From positions 1-53,667 of the forward strand of contig JALUYI010000032.1 of NCBI GenBank assembly GCA_027013095.1: a DNA stretch of 53,667 nucleotides, in the 5' to 3' direction. The notes under the pieces are model-generated. The model was not told where the DNA came from. It did not search any database and saw nothing but the letters and a program-made list of their open reading frames with translations. Below, one piece after another: positions 44,676 to 53,648 of this stretch. This stretch comes from Paracoccaceae bacterium. GTDB taxonomy: Bacteria; Pseudomonadota; Alphaproteobacteria; Rhodobacterales; Rhodobacteraceae. Each line of letters starts with the position of its first letter. The first letter of the stretch is position 1. The position numbers were made by a program, and so were the translations under genes.

Positions 44676-45985
44676 AGCGGCTGATTGCACAGGTTCTGGT
44701 TATTTTTCTGCTGGCGGTGCCGGCGCATGCGGCGCTGAACATTCAGAAAGTGACCTCCAAAGGCGGTATCACGGCTTGGCTGGTCGAGGAGCACTCAATT
44801 CCGTTTACCGCGCTTGAAATCCGTTTCAAGGGGGGCACCTCGTTGGATTTGCCGGGCAAGCGGGGGGCAACCTATATGATGGCCGGCCTGCTGGAGGAGG
44901 GGGCGGGCGATATGACCGCCACCCAGTTCCAGACGGCGCGCGATGCGCTGGCGGCGGATTTCAATTTTGCCGCCCACGGCGATTCGGTCAGCATCTCGGC
45001 CAAGTTCCTCAGTGAAAACCGGGATCAGGCGATGTCCCTGTTGAAACAGGCGATCGAGGCCCCCCGCTTTGATCCCGAGGCAATCAAGCGGGTGCGGGCG
45101 CAGATCCTATCCCTGATCGCCCGCAACAAGAAGGATCCGCAAGAGATTGCCAGCAGCACATTTGACCGTCTGGCCTATGGCGACCATCCTTACGGAAGCT
45201 CTTCGACAGGTACGATCAAGAGCGTCAGCAGCCTCGGGCGCGACGACCTTGTAACCGCCTACAGGAACAGTATGGCGCGCGATCGGGTTTATGTCTCGGC
45301 GGTGGGGGATATCACGCCCGAGCAGCTGGGGGTGCTGATGGACGAATTGTTGGGCGGGCTGCCGGCCAAGGGGGCGCCGATGCCTCCCAAGGCAAAGATC
45401 GTGTTGACCGGCGGGGTGACGGTCGTCCATTTCCCGTCGCCGCAGTCGGTTGCGATCTTTGGCGAGCGGGGGATTGAGCGGACGGACCCGGATTTCTTTG
45501 CCGCCTATGTGATGAACCGCATCTTTGGTGGTGACGGCTTTGATGCGCGCCTGACCCGAGAAGTGCGGGTCAAGCGGGGGCTGACCTATGGGGTTTACTC
45601 CTATCTCGCCGATTTCGATCTGGCCAGCATGTTGCAGGGCTCGGTCTCGTCGGACAATGACCGCATGGCCGAGGCGCTGGACGTGATCCGCGCCGAATGG
45701 AAGAAAATGGCGGATAAGGGGGCGACGCAGGCCGAACTGGACGCGGCCAAGAAATACCTGACCGGCGCCTATCCGCTGCGCTTTGACGGCAATGGGCGGA
45801 TTGCGGCGATCCTTGCCGGGATGCAGTTGGACGGGCTGCCGGCCTCGTATGTCAAAACGCGCAATGCCCGGATCAACGCGGTAACGCTGGCGGATGTTGC
45901 GCGCGTTGCCAAACGTCTGTTGCGGCCCAAGGACCTGCGGATCGTGGTCGTCGGCCAGCCGGTCGGGGTAAAAAGCACCGATTAG
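44672..45985 (+). CDS. M16 family peptidase-like protein, non-catalytic partner
   Basis: 437 residues with a signal peptide (MKRLIAQVLVIFLLAVPAHA, cleavage after residue 20). It has the M16 fold, with LVEEHSIPFTALEIRFKGGTSLDLPGKRGATYMMAGLLEEGAGDMTATQF where active members carry H-x-x-E-H. Here the position reads YMMAGLLEEGA, so the zinc ligands are missing. The C-terminal repeat has NRIFGGDGFDARLTREVRVKRGLTYGVYSYL, typical of the substrate-binding partner subunit. It overlaps the active M16 gene by ATGA, which argues for a 1:1 complex in the periplasm. Confidence 0.92.
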   Translation: MKRLIAQVLVIFLLAVPAHAALNIQKVTSKGGITAWLVEEHSIPFTALEIRFKGGTSLDLPGKRGATYMMAGLLEEGAGDMTATQFQTARDALAADFNFAAHGDSVSISAKFLSENRDQAMSLLKQAIEAPRFDPEAIKRVRAQILSLIARNKKDPQEIASSTFDRLAYGDHPYGSSSTGTIKSVSSLGRDDLVTAYRNSMARDRVYVSAVGDITPEQLGVLMDELLGGLPAKGAPMPPKAKIVLTGGVTVVHFPSPQSVAIFGERGIERTDPDFFAAYVMNRIFGGDGFDARLTREVRVKRGLTYGVYSYLADFDLASMLQGSVSSDNDRMAEALDVIRAEWKKMADKGATQAELDAAKKYLTGAYPLRFDGNGRIAAILAGMQLDGLPASYVKTRNARINAVTLADVARVAKRLLRPKDLRIVVVGQPVGVKSTD

Positions 45986-46053
45986 CTGAAATTCGCGTCA
46001 TCACGGTGATCGCGATGGCCCGATTTTTCCCCATTCGGGCGTGGTCGAATCGG

Positions 46054-46094
46054 GGTCAGGCATGCTATCTGTTGTAGCATGAGCATGCCTGACC
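46054..46094. promoter_or_regulatory. 12-bp perfect inverted repeat across the mutL start codon
   Basis: GGTCAGGCATGC (46054-46065) and GCATGCCTGACC (46083-46094) are exact reverse complements with a 17-base loop. The mutL ATG (46079) lies in the loop and the alternative ATG (46085) in the right arm. A competing 7-bp hairpin CATGCTA/TAGCATG (46061-46081) uses the same sequence. In RNA either stem would bury the ribosome entry site. Confidence 0.7.
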
Positions 46095-47929
46095 TCCATA
46101 TAAAGGGTCCCCCCCCTGTCATTCGTCAGTTGGACGAAGCAGCCATCAACCGGATTGCCGCTGGTGAGGTGGTCGAGCGTCCGGCCTCGGCGGTCAAGGA
46201 GCTGGTCGAGAACGCGCTGGACGCCGGTGCAACGCGGATCGGCATTGTTATCTGCGACGGTGGCAAGACCCTGATCCGGGTGACCGACGACGGTTGCGGG
46301 ATCCCCAAGGATGCGCTGGCGCTGGCGCTGGCGCGGCACGCGACCTCCAAGATAGATGGCAGCGACCTGCTGAATATCCACAGCTTTGGCTTTCGTGGTG
46401 AGGCCTTGCCGTCGCTGGGCGCGGTGGGCCGCCTTCGGCTGACCTCGCGGGCGCAGGGGGCCTCGGGCGCGGCCGAGATCAGGCTGGATGCAGGGGTGAT
46501 GTCGCCGGTGCGGCCCGCGGCGCTGGGTCACGGTACGGTGGTCGAGCTGCGCGATCTTTTTCATGCGACCCCGGCGCGGTTGAAATTCATGCGCTCTGAT
46601 CGGGCCGAGACGCAGGCCATCAACGACGTGGTTCGCCGTCTGGCGATGGCCGAGCCTTATGTTGGCTTTACCCTGAGCGACCTAAGTGCCGGTGGTGCCG
46701 GGCGGGTGACGTTTCGCGCCGATCCGCAATCGGGCGATCTGTTTGATGCGCTGCACGGGCGGCTGCGTCAGGTTCTGGGGACCGAGTTTGCGCAGAACGC
46801 GCTGTTGATCGACGCGGCGCGCGAAGGGATCGGCCTGACCGGTTACGCTGCCTTGCCGACCTATTCGCGCGGCTCTGCGGTGCAGCAGTTCATGTTCGTG
46901 AATGGGCGTCCGGTGCGGGACAAACTGCTGGTTGGCGCCCTGCGCGGGGCCTATCAGGATGTGCTCAGCCGGGACCGCCACCCTGCTGCCGCGCTGTTTG
47001 TCGAGTGCGATTCCGAGGCGGTAGATGTGAATGTCCACCCCGCCAAGGCCGAGGTCCGGTTCCGGGCCCCCGGTCTTGTGCGCGGGCTGATCGTGTCTGC
47101 CATTCGTCACGCCTTGGCTGAGGCGGGGCATCGCGCGTCAACCACGGTGGCCACGGCGACCTTGGGGGCGTTTCAGCCGGAGCGCCCCGGGGCTCCGGTC
47201 TATCAGATGGACCGTCCCTCGCGAGCAGCGATGCAACAGGCCTATCGGGCGCAGGCGCCGGCGGAGGATGCGGCCCCCGGGTTTGCCGAAACCGGCGGCG
47301 TGTTCGCCCGGGTCGAGCCGGACGTCGAGGATCAGGCGGCGTTGACGGCCCACCCGTTGGGGGCAGCGCGCGCGCAGTTGCACGAGAATTATATTATCGC
47401 CCAGACCCGGGACGGCATGGTAATCGTCGATCAGCACGCCGCCCATGAGCGGCTGGTTTACGAGCGCCTGAAGGCGCAGATGGCCGATAGCGGGGTGCGC
47501 GCGCAGGCCCTTTTGATTCCGGAAATCGTCGAGCTGTCCGAGGGCGACAGCGCCCGCCTGCTGGAGCTGGCCGCCGAGCTTGGCTCATTGGGTCTGACGA
47601 TCGAGCCGTTTGGCGGTGGCGCGGTCTGCGTGCGCGAAACCCCGGCCATTCTGGGGGAGGTCGATGCCAAGGCCCTTGTGCGGGATATTCTGGACGAACT
47701 GGATGACCTCGGCACAAGTCGCGCGGTGGAAACGCGGCTGAACGCGATCCTCAGCCGCGTTGCCTGCCACGGCTCGGTGCGCTCGGGACGACGGATGAGT
47801 GCGGATGAGATGAACGCCCTTTTGCGCGAAATGGAGGCCACCCCGCTGTCCGGGCAGTGCAACCACGGGCGCCCCACCTATGTCGAATTGAAGCTTGCCG
47901 ATATTGAAAAACTGTTTGGCCGGACATGA
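46079..47929 (+). CDS. mutL: DNA mismatch repair endonuclease MutL
   Basis: 616 residues. The GHKL ATPase domain has [29 protein letters not shown] near 25-53, [11 protein letters not shown] near 64, and [16 protein letters not shown] near 100. The transducer domain follows ([20 protein letters not shown] near 277). The C-terminal dimerisation domain includes [33 protein letters not shown] near 428 and the end motif [13 protein letters not shown]. It couples MutS mismatch recognition to strand excision. The start has no good ribosome site and lies within a 12-bp inverted repeat. Its last codon overlaps rmuC by ATGA. Confidence 0.95.
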   Translation: MSMPDLHIKGPPPVIRQLDEAAINRIAAGEVVERPASAVKELVENALDAGATRIGIVICDGGKTLIRVTDDGCGIPKDALALALARHATSKIDGSDLLNIHSFGFRGEALPSLGAVGRLRLTSRAQGASGAAEIRLDAGVMSPVRPAALGHGTVVELRDLFHATPARLKFMRSDRAETQAINDVVRRLAMAEPYVGFTLSDLSAGGAGRVTFRADPQSGDLFDALHGRLRQVLGTEFAQNALLIDAAREGIGLTGYAALPTYSRGSAVQQFMFVNGRPVRDKLLVGALRGAYQDVLSRDRHPAAALFVECDSEAVDVNVHPAKAEVRFRAPGLVRGLIVSAIRHALAEAGHRASTTVATATLGAFQPERPGAPVYQMDRPSRAAMQQAYRAQAPAEDAAPGFAETGGVFARVEPDVEDQAALTAHPLGAARAQLHENYIIAQTRDGMVIVDQHAAHERLVYERLKAQMADSGVRAQALLIPEIVELSEGDSARLLELAAELGSLGLTIEPFGGGAVCVRETPAILGEVDAKALVRDILDELDDLGTSRAVETRLNAILSRVACHGSVRSGRRMSADEMNALLREMEATPLSGQCNHGRPTYVELKLADIEKLFGRT

Positions 47930-49125
47930 TCAGGATTGGCGCCGTCACCATCGATCCCTCTGATCCGGTCGTTCTGGCGCTGGGGGCGCTGCTGGTTCTG
48001 TTGCTGCTGCTGCTGGTCGTTGTCCTGCGCCTGTCGGCCCGGGCCGGGCGCCCGGACGGCGACATGACCCAGCAACTGGGTCGGCTTGGCGATGTGGTGC
48101 GGGGGCTTGCGGACGGGCAGCAGCAGTTGTTTGGCGGGCTGTCCACAGTCTCCAAGGCGCAGGCCGAGGCGCAAAGCCGGATGATTCAGGTGATGGAAGC
48201 CCGTCTGGCTGAGGTGCAGCGCAACATGACCGACAGCCTGCACGGCAGCGCCGTGCGCACGACCCGCTCGCTGGCCGAATTGCAAGAGCGTCTGGCGACC
48301 ATCGACAAGGCCCAGCACAATATCGAAAAATTGTCAGGAGACGTCCTCAGCCTGCAGGATATCCTGTCCAACAAGCAGACCCGTGGAGCCTTTGGCGAAA
48401 TCCAGCTGAATGACATCGTGACCAAGGCGATGCCCGCCAACAGCTATCAATTTCAGGCCACCCTTTCCAATGGCAAGCGCGCCGACTGCCTGATCGACCT
48501 GCCCAACCCGCCCGGCCCGATCGTGATTGACAGTAAATTCCCGCTGGAGGCCTATGAGGCGCTGCGCGGGGCCGAGACCAAGGCCCAAAAGATCGAGGCG
48601 GCGCGGTTGATGAAGGCGGCGGTGCGGCTGCATATCAAGGCGATCTCGGAAAAGTATATCATCGAGGGCGAGACCGCGGACGGTGCGCTGATGTTTCTGC
48701 CCTCCGAAGCGGTCTATGCCGAGTTGCACGCCAATTTTGGCGATGTCGTGCGCGAGGGCTTTGCCCAGCGGGTCTGGATCGTTTCGCCCACGACCTGCAT
48801 GGCGACGCTGAACACCATGCGCGCGGTTCTGAAGGATGCGCGGATGCGCGAGCAGGCCGGGGCCATCCGCCGAGAACTGGGACTGCTTTACAAGGATGTC
48901 GAGCGCCTGGGCGATCGCGTGGACAGTCTGGACCGGCATTTCGGGCAGGCCGCCAAGGATATTTCGGATATCAAGATATCCGCCGGCAAGGCTGGGAACC
49001 GGGCAAAAAAGCTGGACAATTTCGATTTTGAAGAGTTGAGCGAATCCGCGCGGAACGATGACGTTGTGCGTCTGGCTTCGGCCGCGGCGGCACCTCCCAA
49101 AGGCCCGTCCAAGCCGGCGTCGTAA
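47926..49125 (+). CDS. rmuC: DNA recombination protein RmuC
   Basis: 399 residues. One N-terminal membrane segment ([22 protein letters not shown], about 14-35) is followed by a coiled-coil region (about 45-140) and the RmuC nuclease-like domain: [19 protein letters not shown] near 147, [15 protein letters not shown] near 199, and [40 protein letters not shown] near 262. RmuC limits inverted-repeat recombination and is thought to trim DNA ends. It overlaps the mutL stop (ATGA), so the two DNA-maintenance genes are translationally coupled. Confidence 0.93.
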   Translation: MIRIGAVTIDPSDPVVLALGALLVLLLLLLVVVLRLSARAGRPDGDMTQQLGRLGDVVRGLADGQQQLFGGLSTVSKAQAEAQSRMIQVMEARLAEVQRNMTDSLHGSAVRTTRSLAELQERLATIDKAQHNIEKLSGDVLSLQDILSNKQTRGAFGEIQLNDIVTKAMPANSYQFQATLSNGKRADCLIDLPNPPGPIVIDSKFPLEAYEALRGAETKAQKIEAARLMKAAVRLHIKAISEKYIIEGETADGALMFLPSEAVYAELHANFGDVVREGFAQRVWIVSPTTCMATLNTMRAVLKDARMREQAGAIRRELGLLYKDVERLGDRVDSLDRHFGQAAKDISDIKISAGKAGNRAKKLDNFDFEELSESARNDDVVRLASAAAAPPKGPSKPAS

Positions 49126-49152
49126 CCGCTGCGAAACAAGGATATAAGCACG

Positions 49153-50433
49153 ATGAAAGACCACCCACGGCGCTATGATCTGGCCAATGAGCTGCATTCG
49201 CGTCCGTTCCCCGAGATCGAGGGGCGGGCGCTGGCGCTGTTTTTTGCCGCCTCCCTGAAGGCTGGACCCGAGGCGGCGCGGGCGGACCTTTTGGCGCTGC
49301 TTGATCGACACGGCGCCGATCATCCGGCTCCGGGGGCGAACCATTATTACGGCACGCTGGGGCGCGACCGGATAAAGTGGGAAATGCATTCGGAATTTGT
49401 CAGCTATACCCTGTTTACCGATGCCGGGGCGGAACCGGGGTTTTCGCGCGACCTTGCGGACGGTTTTCCAAAGGACTGGCTGGCCGCGGTTGGTGGCGAG
49501 GTCATCACCTCGGCGCGGGTTCTGATCGAGCGCGATGCAAGTGCCGATGCTGTCGAGGCGCGAATGGGTGCCGATTTCCGACCGCTGTTCGTTCAGGAGA
49601 GCTTTGCGGCGGCCTATGTGCTGGACCGGAACGCCGTGATCGCCGGTGATTTTCGCATCGATTCGGCGGGGCATATGCGGTTTCTGGTGGTGGGGATTGG
49701 TGACATCGGCGCGCGGCGGATGGGGCGCGTGGTGCAGCGGGTTCTGGAGGTCGAGACCTACAAAGCGATGTCGATGCTGACCTATCCGGTTGCGCGCGAG
49801 GTTTTTGCGGACGGCAATGCGCTGGATTCGCGTCTGTCTCAGATTGCCCGGGACATGACCGACGCCGGGGCCGAGGCACGGACCACCCTTGACCGGCTGC
49901 TGACGGTTTCCGCCGAGATCGAGCTTTTGTCCTCGAACGCCGCCTATCGCCTCAGCGCGGGACGGGCCTATCGCGCGCTGGTGGCCCAGCGGATCGCGGT
50001 CTTGCGCGAGCAGCGCATCCTTGGCGCACAGCTCTGGAGCGAATTCATGATGCGCCGCTTTGACCCGGCGATGCGCACCTGCGAAGCGGCGGAAAAGCGT
50101 CTGGAGGATTTGTCCCTGCGCGCGTCGCGGGCCTCGCGCCTGTTGTCTACGCGGGTCGGGGTGCTGACGGCCGAGCAGAACCGGCTACTGCTGGAGAGCA
50201 TGAACAAGCGCGCTGCGTTGCAGATGCGTTTGCAGGAAACCGTCGAGGGGCTGTCGGTGGTCGCGGTTAGCTATTATGCGGTCAATCTGCTCAGCGATCT
50301 TCTTGCCCCGCTTTTTGGAGAATGGCTGGGCAGCACCCATTTGCTGACGGGCGCGCTGGTGCTGCCGGTCGTGCTGGTCGTCTGGCTTTTGATCCGCCGG
50401 ATCAAGGCGCGGGTCGGCAAAGGAGCCGAGTGA
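49153..50433 (+). CDS. DUF3422 family membrane protein
   Basis: 426 residues of the DUF3422 family (COG4949). The N-terminal RYDLANELHSRPFPEI motif, HYYGTLGRDRIKWEMHSEFVSYTLF near 64-88, and long helical segments precede a C-terminal pair of membrane segments (LSVVAVSYYAVNLLSDLLAPLF and LTGALVLPVVLVVWLLIRRI, about 366-417). It would be anchored in the inner membrane with most of the protein in the cytoplasm. The function is unknown. It follows rmuC after 27 bp with an AAGGATATAAGC ribosome site, and is convergent with the formate dehydrogenase gene; CCGGC-ATGAT-GCCGG at 50436-50450 may end its transcript. Confidence 0.9.
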   Translation: MKDHPRRYDLANELHSRPFPEIEGRALALFFAASLKAGPEAARADLLALLDRHGADHPAPGANHYYGTLGRDRIKWEMHSEFVSYTLFTDAGAEPGFSRDLADGFPKDWLAAVGGEVITSARVLIERDASADAVEARMGADFRPLFVQESFAAAYVLDRNAVIAGDFRIDSAGHMRFLVVGIGDIGARRMGRVVQRVLEVETYKAMSMLTYPVAREVFADGNALDSRLSQIARDMTDAGAEARTTLDRLLTVSAEIELLSSNAAYRLSAGRAYRALVAQRIAVLREQRILGAQLWSEFMMRRFDPAMRTCEAAEKRLEDLSLRASRASRLLSTRVGVLTAEQNRLLLESMNKRAALQMRLQETVEGLSVVAVSYYAVNLLSDLLAPLFGEWLGSTHLLTGALVLPVVLVVWLLIRRIKARVGKGAE

Positions 50434-50471
50434 TGCCGGCATGATGCCGGGGTGAATTTGCGGCGGTGCCG

Positions 50472-53243
50472 TTATCCTTTTTCCACGCGAACGGCAGAGA
50501 ACTTGAATTCGGGGATTTTGCCCACCGGGTCGAGGGCCGGGTTTGTCAACAGGTTGGCGGCGGCCTCGACATAGGCAAAGGGCAGAAACACCATATCCTC
50601 GGCTACGGCGCGATCGGCGCGGGCCATGGTGGTGATCGTGCCGCGTCTGGTGGTCAGGCGCACCGGACCCCCAGCCTTTATTCCAAGACGGCGGAGGGTT
50701 CGTGGATGGATCGAGCAATTCGCCTCGGGTTCAACGGCGTTCAGGACGCGGGCGCGACGAGTCATCGAGCCGGTGTGCCAATGTTCGAGCTGCCGGCCGG
50801 TGGTCAGGATCATCGGATACTCGGCATCCGGGGCCTCGTCCGGCGCCGTGACATCGGTCGGGGCAAACCGTGCGCGCCCGTTCGGAGTTGGGTAGCCGTC
50901 GCCAAAGACGATGGCCTGTCCGGGGTCTTTTGCCCCACGTGAGGGGTAGGTCACGGCCTCATGCTCAAGCCGCTCCCATGTGATGTTGGCAAGGGATTTC
51001 ATCCCCTGCGCCATTTCCTCGAACACCTCGCGCGGGTGGCTGAATGACCAGTCCAGACCAAGGCGGTTGGCCATATCGACCAGAATTTTCCAGTCGGGGC
51101 GGGCCTCGCCCGGCAGCGGTACGGCGGCCCGGCCCATCTGCACCTGACGGTTGGTATTGGTGACCGTGCCGCATTTCTCGGCAAAGGCGCTGGCGGGCAG
51201 GATGACATCGGCATAATTCGCCGTTTCGGTGACAAAGATATCCTGCACGACCAGATGCTCCAGCCGGGCCAGCGCAGCGCGGGCATGGGCCACATCGGGG
51301 TCGGACATGGCAGGGTTCTCGCCCTGAATGTAGAGGCCACGAATGTCGCCGGCATAGATCGCGTCCATGATCTCGACCACGGTCAGACCTTTTTCGGCCG
51401 AGAAATCCTTGCTGTTCCAAAGTGTGGTAAAGGTGGCGCGGGCGAGGTTGTCGGTAACGCTTTGGTAATCCGGCAGGAACATCGGGATAAGCCCGGCATC
51501 CGAGGCGCCCTGCACGTTGTTCTGGCCTCGCAGCGGGTGCAAACCGGCCCCCGGCTTGCCGACATTTCCGGTCATCAGCGCCAATGCGATCAGGGCGCGA
51601 GCATTGTCGGTGCCATGGATATGCTGGCTGACCCCCATGCCCCAAAAGATCATCCCGGCCTTGCCGCGGGCAAACACACGCGCGACCTCGCGCAGGGTGT
51701 CGGCGGGCACGCCGCAAACGGGGGCCATTTTCTCGGGGGTAAAGGCCGCAAGGTGGTCTTTTTCGGCCTCCCAGTTGCTGGTGTGGCGCGCGATATAGTC
51801 GGCGTCATAGAGGTTTTCCGCCACGATCACGTGCATGAGGGCGTTCAATAGCGCCACGTCGGTTCCGGGGCGGAACTGCACGCTGTGGCTGGCGTATTTT
51901 CCCAGCGTCACCCGGCGTGGGTCCATCACGATCAGCTTTCCCCCGCGGCGGGCGAATTGCTTGAAAAAGGTGGCGGCGACGGGGTGATTCTCGACCGGAT
52001 TGCAGCCGATGACCAGCGCCACATCCGCGTGCTCGATCTGGTTGAAGGTGGCGGTGACGGCGCCCGAGCCGATGTTCTCGATCAGGGCGGCAACGCTGGA
52101 GGCATGACACAGGCGCGTGCAGTGATCGACGTTGTTGTGGCCAAAGCCCTCGCGGATCAGGCGCTGAAACAGATAGGCCTCTTCGTTGGTGCATTTGGCG
52201 CTGCCGAAACCGGCGACCGAGGCCCCGCCGTGTTGTTTGCGCAGCCGTGCCAGACCGCCGGCGGCGACGGCAAGGGCCTCGTCCCAACTGGCCTCACGAA
52301 AATGGGTCAGCGGGTTGCCCGGGTCCACGTTCAGCCCCTTGGCTGGGGCGTCCGCACGCCGGATCAGCGGGCGTTTCAGGCGGTGTGGGTGGGTGATATA
52401 GTCAAAGCCAAAGCGGCCCTTGACACACAGCCGACCCTCGTTGGCCGGGCCATTCAGCCCCTCGATATAGCGAATGTGAGCGGTCCCTGTCCGGTCCATC
52501 TTTGTCTTGATCGAGATCTGGCAGCCGACGCCGCAAAACGGGCAGACCGAGGCGGTTTCGCTGTCGTAATCGTCGCGCCGCCCGCGCCCCTTTTCGTCCA
52601 GAAGAGCGGCGGGCATCAGAGCGCCGGTGGGGCAGACCTCGACACATTCCCCGCAGGCCACACAGCTGCTGGCACCCATCGGGTCGCCGAGGTCAAAGAC
52701 GGGGTGACTGTGGCGGCCGCGCCCGGCCATGCCGATCACGTCATTGACCTGAATTTCGCGGCAGGCCCGCACACACAGGTTGCACTGGATGCAAGCGTCG
52801 AGATTGACCTGCATGGCAACATGGCTGTCATCCAAAAGCGGGATATTCGGGGCTGCGGTCAGGGGAAAGCGGCTGGTTTCAACGCCCGCCGCAGCGGCGG
52901 TTTTCCAGAAATGCGACGCGCCGTCATGGGCTATTTCGCGCGCGGGCTGATCTGTCGCCAGTAGCTCGATCACCAGACGTCGTGCGGTCTTTGCGCGGCT
53001 GCTGTCGGTTCTGACCTCCATGCCGTCGGTGGGCTGGCGGATACACGAGGCGGCCAGTGTCCGCTCGCCCTTGATCTCGACCATGCAGGCGCGGCAGTTG
53101 CCATCGCTGCGATAGCCGGGTTTTTCGCAATGGCAGAGATGGGGCAGGGTCGTGCCCCGGTCACGGGCAACCTCCCAGATGGACTGACCGGGGGCGGCGG
53201 TGACCTCGTTGCCGTCAAGCGTGAAGCGGATCAAACTGGCCAT
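50472..53243 (-). CDS. fdhA: Formate dehydrogenase alpha subunit (molybdenum, FdsA-type)
   Basis: 923 residues. The N-terminal [2Fe-2S] domain has Cys37, Cys50, Cys53 and Cys67. Two [4Fe-4S] ferredoxin clusters follow (CIQCNLCVRAC at 151-161 and CVACGECVEVC at 194-204), then a further [4Fe-4S] motif (CPFCGVGCQ, 234-242, with Cys273). The molybdopterin domain carries the catalytic Cys379 in NNVDHCTRLCHASSVAAL, aligned with selenocysteine of E. coli FdhF. The C-terminal domain (TTGRQLEHWHTGSMTRRARVLN near 785) binds the bis-MGD cofactor. It oxidises formate to CO2. I place the start at 53243 because GGAGGA lies just upstream and the [2Fe-2S] domain begins there; an 87-residue longer frame is not homologous. 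The NAD-reducing subunits (fdsB, fdsG) and fdhD are not adjacent; an IS4 end begins 303 bp upstream. Confidence 0.93.
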   Translation of the reverse strand: MASLIRFTLDGNEVTAAPGQSIWEVARDRGTTLPHLCHCEKPGYRSDGNCRACMVEIKGERTLAASCIRQPTDGMEVRTDSSRAKTARRLVIELLATDQPAREIAHDGASHFWKTAAAAGVETSRFPLTAAPNIPLLDDSHVAMQVNLDACIQCNLCVRACREIQVNDVIGMAGRGRHSHPVFDLGDPMGASSCVACGECVEVCPTGALMPAALLDEKGRGRRDDYDSETASVCPFCGVGCQISIKTKMDRTGTAHIRYIEGLNGPANEGRLCVKGRFGFDYITHPHRLKRPLIRRADAPAKGLNVDPGNPLTHFREASWDEALAVAAGGLARLRKQHGGASVAGFGSAKCTNEEAYLFQRLIREGFGHNNVDHCTRLCHASSVAALIENIGSGAVTATFNQIEHADVALVIGCNPVENHPVAATFFKQFARRGGKLIVMDPRRVTLGKYASHSVQFRPGTDVALLNALMHVIVAENLYDADYIARHTSNWEAEKDHLAAFTPEKMAPVCGVPADTLREVARVFARGKAGMIFWGMGVSQHIHGTDNARALIALALMTGNVGKPGAGLHPLRGQNNVQGASDAGLIPMFLPDYQSVTDNLARATFTTLWNSKDFSAEKGLTVVEIMDAIYAGDIRGLYIQGENPAMSDPDVAHARAALARLEHLVVQDIFVTETANYADVILPASAFAEKCGTVTNTNRQVQMGRAAVPLPGEARPDWKILVDMANRLGLDWSFSHPREVFEEMAQGMKSLANITWERLEHEAVTYPSRGAKDPGQAIVFGDGYPTPNGRARFAPTDVTAPDEAPDAEYPMILTTGRQLEHWHTGSMTRRARVLNAVEPEANCSIHPRTLRRLGIKAGGPVRLTTRRGTITTMARADRAVAEDMVFLPFAYVEAAANLLTNPALDPVGKIPEFKFSAVRVEKG

Positions 53244-53545
53244 GGGGTCCTCCGGCTGTGGTGTCTGGGGATGCTGGGTGCAGTTTAACCATGCGGACGC
53301 GGGCGCGCAATTCACCAAAGCCGACGCCGGATCGGTCGTTTGCGCCCTCTTATCGTCAGGGGCCAAAGGGCGCGCGTTACACAGGAAAGTCTGAACAACA
53401 GGGCTTTTGGTTCTCGTCGGTTTTCGATTGCCGCACGAATGCGCGGCGCCAGCCATTTTGAAACTTGAAGTTACCTGAGGTGGCCCGGTTTGCTTGATCA
53501 GCATCTTGCGAGGGGGAAAGGCTCAAAATGGACGGGGCGTTCGCA
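53244..53545. other. 302-bp region between fdhA and the IS4 element
   Basis: Upstream region of fdhA, presumably holding its promoter. No coding sequence is supported. It contains ACTTGAAGTTACC at 53463-53475, a direct copy of the outer part of the IS terminal repeat (53545-53557). Confidence 0.5.
53463..53475 (+). repeat. 13-bp copy of the IS terminal-repeat outer sequence
   Basis: ACTTGAAGTTACC matches 53545-53557 exactly, 82 bp away in the same orientation, then diverges (TGAGG versus CACAA). It may be a relic of another IS end or an old rearrangement. Confidence 0.55.
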
Positions 53546-53564
53546 CTTGAAGTTACCCACAAGT
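53546..53564. repeat. IS4-family left terminal inverted repeat (19 bp)
   Basis: CTTGAAGTTACCCACAAGT, the counterpart of the right repeat at 107-125 (16 of 19 when inverted). It marks the left border of an element that extends beyond the window. Confidence 0.78.
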
Positions 53565-53648
53565 TTTCGCGGGCATGCATTTTTCTCTTGATCGAGCGGA
53601 CGTGAACGTGATTCGTTTTCTGGCACCTTCAACAAATCGGGTGCAGGC

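Noticed and set aside
53244-53504. An 87-residue N-terminal extension of the formate dehydrogenase
   Set aside because: The [2Fe-2S] domain starts right at 53243 with GGAGGA in front. The upstream codons are low-homology and include the repeat near the IS.
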